From: Bordetella parapertussis
GTDB taxonomy: Bacteria > Cyanobacteriota > Cyanobacteriia > PCC-6307 > Cyanobiaceae
Direction of reading: 5' to 3'
NCBI GenBank assembly: GCA_943324725.2
Contig: CALPMR020000036.1
Location: forward strand, 1-14,972
Length of the DNA stretch: 14,972 nucleotides
Each line of letters opens with the position of its first letter. The stretch's first letter is position 1. Both the position numbers and the translations under genes were made by a program. This document shows, in pieces, positions 6,590 through 14,317 of this stretch. The notes under the pieces are model-generated. The model was not told where the DNA came from, did no database searches, and worked only from the letters and a program-made list of their open reading frames with translations.

Positions 6590-8072
6590 CGGCGGTTCTG
6601 AGGAAATTTCTGAGCACATCCTCGCGGCGATTGAGGTCGTATTCCCGTTGCAACACGGACTGCAGTCCGCCGTCGCCCCAGTCCTGGTCCTGCTGGAAAT
6701 AGACCAGAAAGCTGCGCCCGGCCACCCGGGTCAGCCAGGCGGCACTCACTGCCTGAATCGCCCGGCTCACCACCAGGGCGGGCAGGCTGAGGCTCATGAC
6801 GCTGTTGATCAGGGCCACGCCCCCCTTCACCAGGCCGAGGCCGGCCAGGGTGCGGCCGACCGAGAGGGCCAGATCCTGGGCTGAAGCACGGCTGAGGCTG
6901 ACGCCATAGATCTTGCCGATTTCGATCACCATCTGGGCATTCACCGCCGCCGCCCCCAGCAGGTCGACCCCGGGCAGCGGCGTGAGGGCCACCACGCCGG
7001 CGCCGATCCAGACGTAGCGATCGACGATCGCTTCCCCGTCCCGGCGGCGCTGAGCGTCGAGCAGGGCCCGGCTCGTCTCCCCCAGTTGACGGCATTGCAA
7101 CAGCAGGTTGTCGGCGATCAGCTCCTCGCCATCGGCCTGCAGCACGGCGGCCATGCGCCGCAACAGGGCCTCCACCTCCGGCTGGGGCTGGCGGGGCTTG
7201 CCGCCCGGCATCGGCACGCTCTGGGGGGAGGCACTGGCGGCGATCACATCCTCAGCGGCGATGCGGCCCGAACAGCGCCGGCGCAGCAGGGCCAGCAGCC
7301 GTTGCTCCTCCTGCTCACCGCGCAGATCGCATTTGTTGAGCACCAGCAGCAGCCGTTTGCCGAGGCTGGCCAGCACATCGAACACCTCCAGCTCGCTCGC
7401 CCGCAGATCGCCATCCACCACCAGCAGCAGCAGGTCGGCCTGAACCGCCTGACGGCGGGCGATTCGTTCGCGCTCCTGGCCGGCACTGCCCGCTTCCAGG
7501 ATGCCGGGGGTGTCTTCGAGAATCACAGCCCGGGGCAGTTGCTTGAACCGCAGCCGGTAACGGGCCGATGCGGTGGTCGAGCCCATCGGCGCGCCCACCT
7601 CGCCCACCAGCTCCTTGAGCAGGGCCCGGATCAGGGACGTCTTGCCGGTGGAGCCGCTGCCGAACAGGGTGATCACCAGATCGCCCCGCTCCAGTTCCTG
7701 CTGCATCCGCTGGCGCTCCTGCTGCAGGGCCTGGCGCTCCACCTGATCGCGGATCCGTTCCAGGGTGCGATCGATCGAAGCCAGGTTGCGTTCGGCCGCC
7801 TCCCGTTTGCTGCTGGAGGGCTGGTGGGGCACCTGGGCTGCCCGGCCGCCAGGGCCCTTTCGGGCCATGGCCTGCCACCAGGGCCAGCCGAACTGGATCA
7901 CCGCCAGCAGCAGCACCCCCAGCAGCAGCAGCAGCAAGGGCCCGATCAACCAACCCGGCAACCAGTAGCTCAGCTGCCAGATCAGCTGGTTCACCGCCTG
8001 CAGCACCAGGCCCGCCACCAGCAACAGCAGCAGGCCCAGGCCGATCCAGAGCCAGAGGCGACGGGGCAGCAT
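6468..8072 (-). CDS. membrane-anchored Era/YcjF-type GTPase with DUF697 domain
   Basis: The 534-residue product carries two N-terminal membrane helices (about 6-30 and 38-62) and a charged coiled-coil-like stretch (about 88-130). A G domain follows, with P-loop GSGSTGKTS (138-146), DTPG (187-190), NKCD (246-249) and a probable G5 ASAS (279-282). The C-terminal region fits DUF697 (about 340-470), with IGAGVVALTPLPGVDLLGAAAVNAQMV. All nucleotide-binding motifs are intact, so GTP hydrolysis is likely. The cellular role of this family is not established. The ATG at 8072 shares one base with the stop of the upstream PBP gene, implying coupled translation. The tail after VVEPLQRR is low-complexity and lies antisense to the small membrane protein gene. 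The leucine-rich helices are encoded by CTG runs. Confidence 0.88.
   Translation of the reverse strand: MLPRRLWLWIGLGLLLLLVAGLVLQAVNQLIWQLSYWLPGWLIGPLLLLLLGVLLLAVIQFGWPWWQAMARKGPGGRAAQVPHQPSSSKREAAERNLASIDRTLERIRDQVERQALQQERQRMQQELERGDLVITLFGSGSTGKTSLIRALLKELVGEVGAPMGSTTASARYRLRFKQLPRAVILEDTPGILEAGSAGQERERIARRQAVQADLLLLVVDGDLRASELEVFDVLASLGKRLLLVLNKCDLRGEQEEQRLLALLRRRCSGRIAAEDVIAASASPQSVPMPGGKPRQPQPEVEALLRRMAAVLQADGEELIADNLLLQCRQLGETSRALLDAQRRRDGEAIVDRYVWIGAGVVALTPLPGVDLLGAAAVNAQMVIEIGKIYGVSLSRASAQDLALSVGRTLAGLGLVKGGVALINSVMSLSLPALVVSRAIQAVSAAWLTRVAGRSFLVYFQQDQDWGDGGLQSVLQREYDLNRREDVLRNFLRTAVNRVVEPLQRRQVRLPPRPAGRSRGPQAEADAGDRDYREP
7905..7936. repeat. CAG/CTG trinucleotide runs encoding poly-leucine
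   Basis: On the plus strand, CAG repeats at 7905-7914 and 7920-7935 encode two leucine runs (LLLLLL and LLL) in the second membrane helix of the GTPase. Shorter CAG/CAA runs at about 8021-8034 and 9836-9853 encode the first helix of the GTPase and the PBP membrane helix. This is codon-driven low complexity that could slip in whole-codon steps without breaking the frame. Confidence 0.6.
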
Positions 8073-10228
8073 CAGGGCGCCGGGCTGGAGGAGCGCACGA
8101 TCTCAGCCCAGAGGGTGGCGGCCAGGGCGCTGCTGGCCTGGGTCGGGGCGTTGTTGTCATTGCCGAGCCAGATGCCCATCACCCAGTGCCGTTGGGGCAG
8201 GAAGCCGATGAACCAGAGATCGCGGCCGTCATTGGTGGTGCCGGTCTTGCCGCCGGCGCCACCACCGACGTAGGCCGCCCTGCCCGTGCCGCTGCTCACC
8301 ACCGACTCGAGCAGGCTGCGCATCGTCTTGGCGCTGGCCGGGCTGGTGACCCGCCGGCCGGCGGCAGCGGTGCTGCGCAGCGCCGGTTGTGCTGCTGGGG
8401 TCGCCGCAGGCGCGCCTGGCCTGGCGGTGCTGTGGCAGTTGCCCTTGAGCGATCGGGGGCAGATCTCGGCATCGGTGAGACGGCGAATCGTGCTGGGGGC
8501 ATGCCAGATGCCGTCAGCGGCGATGGCGCCATAGGCGGCGGTGAGCTCCAGCAGGGTGACTTCGCTCTGGCCCAGAGCCAGTCCAGGTACGGGGTTGAGC
8601 GGCGAGCTGATGCCCAGATCGCGGGCCTTCTGAACGACAGCCTCCAATCCCACCCTGCGGGCCATCCGCAAGGCGGCCGTGTTGCTGCTGATCGCCAGGG
8701 CCTGGCGCAGGCTGAGCTTGCCGCCACAGCCACTGCTGAACAGCTGCCCTCGCCATTCCAGCGGCCCGCAGTCCACCAGGTCGCTGGGTTTGCTGCCCCG
8801 TTCGAGCGCCAGCAGGTAGGGCACCAGCTTGAAGGTGCTGCCCGGTTGGCGCAGGGCCATGGTGGCTCGGTTGAACTGGCTCTGGCGATAGTCCCGGCCA
8901 CCGGCGATGGCCAGGATGCCGCCGTTGCGGCTGTCGAGCACCACCACCGCGCCCTGGCTCACCCCCAGGGAGCGACTGGCATCGATGTGTTGGCGCAACA
9001 GGCGCTCGACCAGTTCCTGCAGGGAGGGATCGAGCTGGGTGTCGATCAGGAAATTGCCCTCGGCGGCCACGTCAACCCCCACCAGATTCTCGAGGTCGCG
9101 CCGCACCTGATCGGTGTAGAAGGGAGCGGCCCGGCGCGCTCTGGAGCGGCAGGCCTGCGGGGCCAGCTGGATCGGCTGGCGGCGGGCCGAGCGGGCCGTG
9201 TCCGCACTGATCCGACCGGAATCGGCCATCTTGGCGAGCACCTGGTTGCGGGCCGCCAGGGCCGCCTGGGGATCGAAGCAGGGGTCGTAGCCGTTGGGGG
9301 AAGGCAGCAGACCGACCAGCAGCGCCGCCTCATCCAGATCGAGCTGGGCGGCGGGTTTGCCGAACAGATGGCGGGAGGCATCTTCAAAACCCCAGCCGCT
9401 GCCGAGAAAGACCCGGTTCAGATAACTCAGCAGCAGCTCCTGTTTGCTGAAGCGCGCCTCCAGCTGCAGGGCCACCAGCAGCTCCCGCCATTTGCGAGCC
9501 AGGGTTTCCCCCTGGCCCACCTGCTCGGGATAGAGGCTGCGGGCCAGCTGCTGGGTCAAGGTGCTGCCCCCTTCCAGCACCCGGCCGCCCAGCAGGTTGG
9601 CGAGCAGGGCGCGGCCGGTGCCGATGGGATCGACCCCCGGATGCCACCAGAAGCGAGTGTCTTCACTGGCCAGCAGGGCATCGATCAGCACCCTGGGGTA
9701 CTGCCCCAGTTGCCAGAGCTCGTGGTGCTGCTGGTCGTCCACCGAGGCGATCGGCCGGCTGTTCCGGTCGTAGAGCACCAGGGGGCCACGCACCGCGGCG
9801 AGGCCGCCGCGGATCGGGGTCTGCAGCAACGAGAGCAGCAACAGCAGCAGGCCAGCCCCGAAGCTCCCGGCCAGCAGCAGAGCGCCCGCCCGAGCCCCAG
9901 CCAGCCAGGCAGAGCCGGCCGGCCGGCTGAAGCGGATCTCGGGCAGATCCGTCAGCTGGCTGGGGCCGAAGCGCACCCGGTCGCCATCCCGCAACAACAA
10001 CTCCCGGATGCGTCGACCACGCCACCAGAGACCGTTGGTGGAGGCCTGATCCAGCAGCAGCCAGTGGTCGCCGCGCTGCTCCAGCAGCGCATGGCGGCGA
10101 CTGATGGCGACGTGGTCGATGACGATCTCGGCGCTGCCCTCGCGCCCGAGCCGGTAACACCCCCCCAGCAGGGTCTGGCGTTGGCTCGGCTGGCCGGGGA
10201 GCTGGATCTCCAGCTGGGCTTCAGCCAT
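8072..10228 (-). CDS. class A penicillin-binding protein with N-terminal FHA domain
   Basis: A bifunctional peptidoglycan synthase of 718 residues. An FHA phosphothreonine-binding domain occupies about 1-100, with GR at 28-29, SRRH 43-46 and NG 65-66. One membrane helix follows (about 107-135). The GT51 glycosyltransferase has catalytic E189 in LASEDTRFWWHPGVD, GGSTLTQQ (220-227) and the second acidic residue near E282. The transpeptidase has S464-x-x-K467 (PGSTFK), SSN (514-516) and KTG (661-663), so both activities look intact. An Ala/Pro-rich insert sits at about 600-630. The FHA domain should face the cytoplasm and could link cell-wall synthesis to Ser/Thr kinase signalling; that is inference. 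The ATG at 10228 gives MAEAQLEIQLPG and overlaps the lspA stop by 8 nt; the longer open frame upstream is antiparallel noise within lspA. Confidence 0.95.
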   Translation of the reverse strand: MAEAQLEIQLPGQPSQRQTLLGGCYRLGREGSAEIVIDHVAISRRHALLEQRGDHWLLLDQASTNGLWWRGRRIRELLLRDGDRVRFGPSQLTDLPEIRFSRPAGSAWLAGARAGALLLAGSFGAGLLLLLLSLLQTPIRGGLAAVRGPLVLYDRNSRPIASVDDQQHHELWQLGQYPRVLIDALLASEDTRFWWHPGVDPIGTGRALLANLLGGRVLEGGSTLTQQLARSLYPEQVGQGETLARKWRELLVALQLEARFSKQELLLSYLNRVFLGSGWGFEDASRHLFGKPAAQLDLDEAALLVGLLPSPNGYDPCFDPQAALAARNQVLAKMADSGRISADTARSARRQPIQLAPQACRSRARRAAPFYTDQVRRDLENLVGVDVAAEGNFLIDTQLDPSLQELVERLLRQHIDASRSLGVSQGAVVVLDSRNGGILAIAGGRDYRQSQFNRATMALRQPGSTFKLVPYLLALERGSKPSDLVDCGPLEWRGQLFSSGCGGKLSLRQALAISSNTAALRMARRVGLEAVVQKARDLGISSPLNPVPGLALGQSEVTLLELTAAYGAIAADGIWHAPSTIRRLTDAEICPRSLKGNCHSTARPGAPAATPAAQPALRSTAAAGRRVTSPASAKTMRSLLESVVSSGTGRAAYVGGGAGGKTGTTNDGRDLWFIGFLPQRHWVMGIWLGNDNNAPTQASSALAATLWAEIVRSSSPAP

Positions 10229-10715
10229 CGAGGTGCCTGCCGCTGCGCAGCCAGTCGATGGCGAAGCAGGCCACCGCCAGGTTGATGGCCACATCGGCGA
10301 TGTTGAAGATCGGGAAACGGATCGGCACGAACTCGAGGAAATCCACCACGGAGCCAAGCCGCCAGCGATCGAGGCCGTTGCCCAGGGCCCCCGCCAGCAG
10401 GAAGGCCACCGCCAGCGCCAGCCAGAGCCGCGGCGGCGGTTTCCACAGCAGCCAGGCGGCGGCCAGCAGTGTCACCAGGGCGCTGATCAGCCCGAGCCCG
10501 GCGCTGTTGCCGCTCAGCAGGCTGAAGGCGGCCCCCGTGTTGCTGACCCGCTGCAACTGCAGCAGCCCCGGTAGCCAGGGCATGGTCTGGCCAGGGGCGA
10601 GCTGGCTGAGGGCCAAGCTTTTGCTGATCTGGTCGAGCGCCACGACCGCTGCGGCCAGGAGCCAGGCAACCAGGCGCCAATCCTTGATCGGGCGCCCGTC
10701 CGGTTGCCGTCTCAT
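10221..10715 (-). CDS. lspA: lipoprotein signal peptidase (signal peptidase II)
   Basis: LspA is the inner-membrane aspartyl protease that removes signal peptides from diacylglyceryl-modified prolipoproteins. The 164-residue protein has four hydrophobic helices and the family boxes: ALDQISK (27-32), RVSNTGAAFSLL (56-67), GALGNGLDRWRLGSVVDF (109-126) and FNIADVAINLAV. Catalytic aspartates are D125 and D141. The length is normal. The ATG at 10715 lies in a 4-nt ATGA overlap with the bioY stop, and the lspA stop overlaps the PBP start by 8 nt, so it is the second gene of a translationally coupled four-gene unit. An open frame continues upstream into bioY but codes for nothing LspA-like. Confidence 0.97.
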   Translation of the reverse strand: MRRQPDGRPIKDWRLVAWLLAAAVVALDQISKSLALSQLAPGQTMPWLPGLLQLQRVSNTGAAFSLLSGNSAGLGLISALVTLLAAAWLLWKPPPRLWLALAVAFLLAGALGNGLDRWRLGSVVDFLEFVPIRFPIFNIADVAINLAVACFAIDWLRSGRHLDG

Positions 10716-11281
10716 GACTCGATCAGCAGAATCCGCCGCAGCAGCCAGGCGAGCACCGCCACGGCGCAGCACAACAGCAACTGGGGGAGCAGGGCGATGG
10801 TATAGCCGATCGCCAGCGGCAGCACGCCATCGCCCCAGCGACCCATCACGGCGCCGACCAGCAGATTGGTGAGTCCGCACAGCTGAATCACGAGCAGCCC
10901 GAGACCAGCCACCACCGCCAGGCTGAGCGGATCACCCATCTCGGGCTGGCGCGCCAGGCGGCCGCTCACCCAGGCGGCAGGCACGAAACCGGCCAGATAG
11001 CCAAAGCCTGGATCCAGCAGATAACCGACGCCGCCGCCCTCATGGAAGACCGGCAGCTGGAACAGGCCCACACTCAGGTAGGCGACGGCCGCCAGCAGGG
11101 CGCTGCGGGGGCCTGCCACCAGAGCGGTGAGCAGCAGGGCCGGCACCTGCAGGGTGATGCCCAGGGGTCTGAGACTCCATCCCGCGGCTTCGTGGATGGG
11201 GAAGGCCGTCGGTACCAGGCCTCCCACCACGATCAGCAGCAAACCGGCGATGGCGCCGCTCCAGGTGGCTAGGGCTCGCAA
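10712..11281 (-). CDS. bioY: biotin transporter BioY (ECF S component)
   Basis: BioY is the substrate-binding membrane component of biotin uptake, working alone or with the energy-coupling factor module. No EcfA or EcfT gene is in the window. The 189-residue protein has about six hydrophobic helices and the recognisable LGITLQVPALLLTALVAGPR segment, then VAYLSVGLFQLPVF, the GVGYLLDPGFGYLAGF loop and AWVSG, all typical of the family. The start is a TTG at 11281; no ATG or GTG is available upstream because an in-frame stop lies about 40 nt away. A GAG about 10 nt upstream is the only hint of a ribosome binding site. It is the first gene of the bioY-lspA-PBP-GTPase unit, whose promoter must lie in the 67-82 bp shared with sipA. 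Confidence 0.92.
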   Translation of the reverse strand: MRALATWSGAIAGLLLIVVGGLVPTAFPIHEAAGWSLRPLGITLQVPALLLTALVAGPRSALLAAVAYLSVGLFQLPVFHEGGGVGYLLDPGFGYLAGFVPAAWVSGRLARQPEMGDPLSLAVVAGLGLLVIQLCGLTNLLVGAVMGRWGDGVLPLAIGYTIALLPQLLLCCAVAVLAWLLRRILLIES

Positions 11282-11363
11282 CGAATTGATCTCAGGCGCT
11301 CGTCCATCCTGCTGCAGCTAGGTTCAGCTGAGAAGGGGGGCAGGTGCCTTGGCCAGTGTCGGT

Positions 11364-11696
11364 ATGCCCAGCGACAGCAACGAGCCCAACCTCCCTGAGC
11401 CTGCCGGCTCCTCTCCACCGGCAGAAGGCGAAGTGACAGCGGAGGGTGCCCTGGCGGCATCAACGCCAGCCGCCCCAACGTTTGAGCTTGGCGATCGAGT
11501 GGTTCTGGCGGCTCAGCTCACCTATCTCAAAAGTGCCGATCCGATGCCGATGCTGCGGCCACCGGATCTGGTGGATGGCGGCGAACAGGGCCAGGTGGTG
11601 GAGATCCGGGCGATGGGACAACTGGCAGTCCGGTTTCGCCGCGGCACCTTTCTGATCGCGGCCCGGGATCTGCGCCCCAGCGGCGCCGATCTCTAG
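11364..11696 (+). CDS. sipA: NblS-interacting protein SipA (DUF3148)
   Basis: SipA is a small SH3-like cyanobacterial protein that binds the sensor kinase NblS (Hik33) and stimulates it, influencing high-light and nutrient-stress control of phycobilisomes and photosystems. The domain covers about residues 39-106, FELGDRVVLAA through SADPMPMLRPPDLVDGGEQG to AVRFRRGTFLI. The PMPMLRPPD stretch is the family signature. The protein is longer than the usual 75-80 residues because of an Ala/Pro/Glu-rich N-terminus of nearly 40 residues. The ATG at 11364 is chosen. A TTG at 11349 is in frame, and GAGAAGGGGG (11331-11340) sits 8 nt before it, so that start may be the real one. The stop shares CTAG with the stop of the convergent M16 gene. 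Confidence 0.93.
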   Translation: MPSDSNEPNLPEPAGSSPPAEGEVTAEGALAASTPAAPTFELGDRVVLAAQLTYLKSADPMPMLRPPDLVDGGEQGQVVEIRAMGQLAVRFRRGTFLIAARDLRPSGADL

Positions 11697-13003
11697 GGCT
11701 GTCGGCCGAGTGGGTGGGCCTGCCAGGCCTTGGTGGCGGCTGACAGGGCCGCCGCCGGACCCACCAGGCTGAGCGACGGCTGGGCAAGCCAGGTGGCGGC
11801 GGCCTGGCGGATGGCTTCGGCGCTGAGTTGCTCCGCCTGCTGCAGGCAGCACTCGACGTGATCAATCGGCAGACCATGGCTGAGCACCAGGGCCAGCCGT
11901 TCGGCCAGCTGGGAGCAGGTCTGCCGGCCCATCGCATCCTGGCCGCGGTATTTGGCCAGGGCCAGGGCCAGCTCGGCCTCCTGCAGGGGTTGCTGGGCAA
12001 CCCGCTGCCATTCCTGCAACAGGCAGTCGGTGGCTTCCTCGGCCCGATCGGCTGAAGTCGAGAGATGCATCACGAAGGGCGCTGGGCCGCAGCGGGCCGG
12101 CAGGTGCACGCCGACGTCGTAGGCCAGGCCCCGTTCTTCGCGCATGGTCACGAACAGGCGCGAGGACATCCCCAGGCCCAGATGGGCGTGCAGCAGCCGC
12201 AAGGCCACCGCATCGGCATGGCCGAGCGGCACCGTCGGGCAGCCCAGCATCAGCACCAGTTGCTCGGTGTCCTGCTCCAGCACGGCCAGTGCCGGTGCCG
12301 GGGTGGCGCGGGGCAAGGTCGGCGCCGCTGCCGTTCGGCTCGGCAGGGCCGTCGGCCAGGGTTGCCCCGCCAGGCCCTGCTCCAGCAGTTCGCTCAGATC
12401 GTCAGGGATCTCACCGCTGAGCACCAGCACGGCGCCGGCCTTGCCCAGTTGGGACACCAGGGGCTCCAGGTCACTGCCCGTGAGCGATTCCAGGTCGGCT
12501 TCAACTCCCAGGGGGTCGTGACCGTAGGGGCCATGGCCGTAAAGGCTGTGGCGCAACTGGTCATGGGCCAGCTGGAAGGGGTCTTCCCGCTGGCGCTGCA
12601 GCGTCTGCAGATTCAGCTGGCGCTCCAGGTCCAGCTGGTCCGCTCGGAGTTGCGGTTGCCGCACCATCGACAGCAGCAAGGGCAGCAGGCTGGCGGCATC
12701 GGCGGCGGCGCACTTGAGCCCGATCACCAGGGCATCCTCCAGGGCCTCGGCCCGCAGGCCCGCCCCGGCCCCTTCGACCAGATCGGCCAGGGCCTCGGCA
12801 TCGAGATCACCGCAGCCCCGGGTCATCAGACCGGCCAGCAGCTGATGGGCACCGCAGCCGCCCTTCGGATCGGCGCTGCTGCCACCGCGAATCGCCAGGC
12901 GGGCCGAGAGGATGGCCGGCCCCCGACGCCGCAGCAGCTTCACCGGCAGTCCTCCCGAGAGGCTGAGGGATTCGGTCTGGGGTGTGTGTTGGCTGGAGCT
13001 CAT
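11693..13003 (-). CDS. M16 family peptidase-like protein, non-catalytic subunit
   Basis: The second gene of an M16 pair. The 436-residue product has the M16 fold, but the zinc motif is lost: where active members have HxxEH it reads HQLLA (53-57), so it cannot bind zinc there. It keeps the C-terminal substrate-binding R/Y motif SSRLFVTMREERGLAY (280-295, R288 and Y295). This division of labour, with a catalytic subunit carrying HxxEH and a partner carrying R/Y, is typical of two-subunit M16B peptidases related to mitochondrial processing peptidase. The ATG at 13003 overlaps the stop of the catalytic gene by 4 nt (ATGA), so the subunits are probably made in equal amounts. The substrate is unknown. 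The stop overlaps sipA's by 4 nt. Confidence 0.93.
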   Translation of the reverse strand: MSSSQHTPQTESLSLSGGLPVKLLRRRGPAILSARLAIRGGSSADPKGGCGAHQLLAGLMTRGCGDLDAEALADLVEGAGAGLRAEALEDALVIGLKCAAADAASLLPLLLSMVRQPQLRADQLDLERQLNLQTLQRQREDPFQLAHDQLRHSLYGHGPYGHDPLGVEADLESLTGSDLEPLVSQLGKAGAVLVLSGEIPDDLSELLEQGLAGQPWPTALPSRTAAAPTLPRATPAPALAVLEQDTEQLVLMLGCPTVPLGHADAVALRLLHAHLGLGMSSRLFVTMREERGLAYDVGVHLPARCGPAPFVMHLSTSADRAEEATDCLLQEWQRVAQQPLQEAELALALAKYRGQDAMGRQTCSQLAERLALVLSHGLPIDHVECCLQQAEQLSAEAIRQAAATWLAQPSLSLVGPAAALSAATKAWQAHPLGRQP

Positions 13004-14274
13004 GCCGGCACCGCCTCGAGGATGTAGGCCTGGTCAGGATCGAGCCGCATCAGGGCCTGGTCCCGCAGCCGCGTCGGGGACCAGCGCTGCAGCAGCTCCA
13101 GCGGTTGCTGCAGGGATTGGCGCCGACCCCAGAGGGAACTGTTGCCGATCAGGCCGGCCACACTTCCGGCGGACTCGAGGCCGAAACGATAAGCGTTGGC
13201 GACCAGCCGCTGGGCCCTCTGCCATTCGGCCTCGCCGATCTCCTCGGCCATCAATTCCGTCCACACCTGGCTGATCGCCTGGCGCACCTCCGGTAACTCC
13301 TCCGGTTCGCAGACGGCTTCCAGCAGGGCCAGGCTGCCGCACTCCATCGCATGCAGATCGAGATCGATGCTCTCGACGATGCGCAGTTGTTCGCGCAGCC
13401 GTTCCACCAGCCGGCTGCGCCGACCCTCCGCCAGCACCGTGGTGGCCAGATCGGCCCCCATCACACCTTCGAGATCGTCAGCGGCGGGCTGCCACCAGGC
13501 CATCAGCAGCCGGGCCGCTTCCAGGCGCGGTAACACCAGGCGCTCTTCCCCCTGGCACAACTGCAGCTGGGCCGCTGGCGACGCCGCTGGCGACGGTGCC
13601 AGCTCCGCCAGGGGACCCGAGGTGATGCGGCGGGCCAGCTCCCCATCCTCGACAGCACCGCTGAGGGCCAGCACGCAGCGACCACCGCCATAGAGACGCT
13701 GATGGAAGGCGGCCATCGCCTCCGGGTCATGGGAGAGCAGAGCCTGGCGCTGGCCGAGGATCGGCTGGCCATAGGGATGGCCCGGGCAAGCCCGGGACAG
13801 CAGCCGCTGCAGGGCCACCTCCTCAGGCTGGTCCTCACTCTGGGCCAGTTCCTCCAGCACCACCTGGCGCTCCATGGCGAAGGCCTCGGCTTCAAGCCGG
13901 GGGTGGAGCACCAGGTCGAGGAGCAGATCGAGGGCTTCCGGTGCCGCCTGCGGTGGGATCAGCACGTGGTAGTGCACGTCGTCAAAGCCGGTGGCGGCAT
14001 TGCTGTTGCCGCCGAGGGCCTCGACGCGCCGGTCGAACTCACCGGCCGCCAGGCTCTGGCTGCCCTTGAACACCATGTGCTCGAGGAAGTGGGCCAGGCC
14101 GCTCTCGCCGGGGCGCTCCCAGGCACTGCCGGCCCGGCACCAGAAATCGAGACAGACCAGCGGGGCGTCCGCCAGGGGCAGGCTCACCAGTTCGGCACCG
14201 TTGGGGAGCTGGTGGCGATCGGGTTCACCCAGGCCAGGCAGCAACGGCCCGCAACAAGCTTCAGGAAGACTCAC
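13000..14274 (-). CDS. M16 family zinc metallopeptidase, catalytic subunit
   Basis: A 424-residue M16B peptidase with the inverted zinc motif HFLEH (62-66) in GLAHFLEHMVFKGS. The third ligand is probably E142 in VVLEELAQSED, 76 residues after the second His, the spacing expected for the family. GGNSNAATGFDDVHYHV and the C-terminal domain segment GRRSRLVERLREQLRIVESID are also visible, but the full R/Y motif lies in the downstream partner. It probably degrades or processes peptides as a heterodimer with the next gene's product, and no signal peptide is evident. The GTG at 14274 gives MSLPEACCGPLLPGLGEP, which fits family N-termini. The frame stays open to 14559, but that part runs antisense through pcyA. 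It diverges from pcyA with 43 bp between the starts. Confidence 0.94.
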   Translation of the reverse strand: MSLPEACCGPLLPGLGEPDRHQLPNGAELVSLPLADAPLVCLDFWCRAGSAWERPGESGLAHFLEHMVFKGSQSLAAGEFDRRVEALGGNSNAATGFDDVHYHVLIPPQAAPEALDLLLDLVLHPRLEAEAFAMERQVVLEELAQSEDQPEEVALQRLLSRACPGHPYGQPILGQRQALLSHDPEAMAAFHQRLYGGGRCVLALSGAVEDGELARRITSGPLAELAPSPAASPAAQLQLCQGEERLVLPRLEAARLLMAWWQPAADDLEGVMGADLATTVLAEGRRSRLVERLREQLRIVESIDLDLHAMECGSLALLEAVCEPEELPEVRQAISQVWTELMAEEIGEAEWQRAQRLVANAYRFGLESAGSVAGLIGNSSLWGRRQSLQQPLELLQRWSPTRLRDQALMRLDPDQAYILEAVPA

Positions 14275-14317
14275 AGATGCATGGCAGGATCGACATTCTG
14301 CTGGCTGCAGGGCCGCG

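Noticed and set aside
7086..8273. A 395-codon frame antisense to the GTPase gene
   Set aside because: Rich in Gln and His from CAG runs, with no motif; it mirrors the GTPase coding sequence.
8186..10285. A 699-codon open frame antisense to the PBP gene
   Set aside because: Long antisense frames are normal opposite high-GC genes; its Gly/Gln/Ala/His-rich translation has no recognisable domain, while the opposite strand carries an intact PBP.
10716..10880. Longer N-terminus for LspA reaching into bioY
   Set aside because: Arg/Ala-rich sequence out of frame inside bioY; the ATG in the ATGA overlap gives a standard LspA length.
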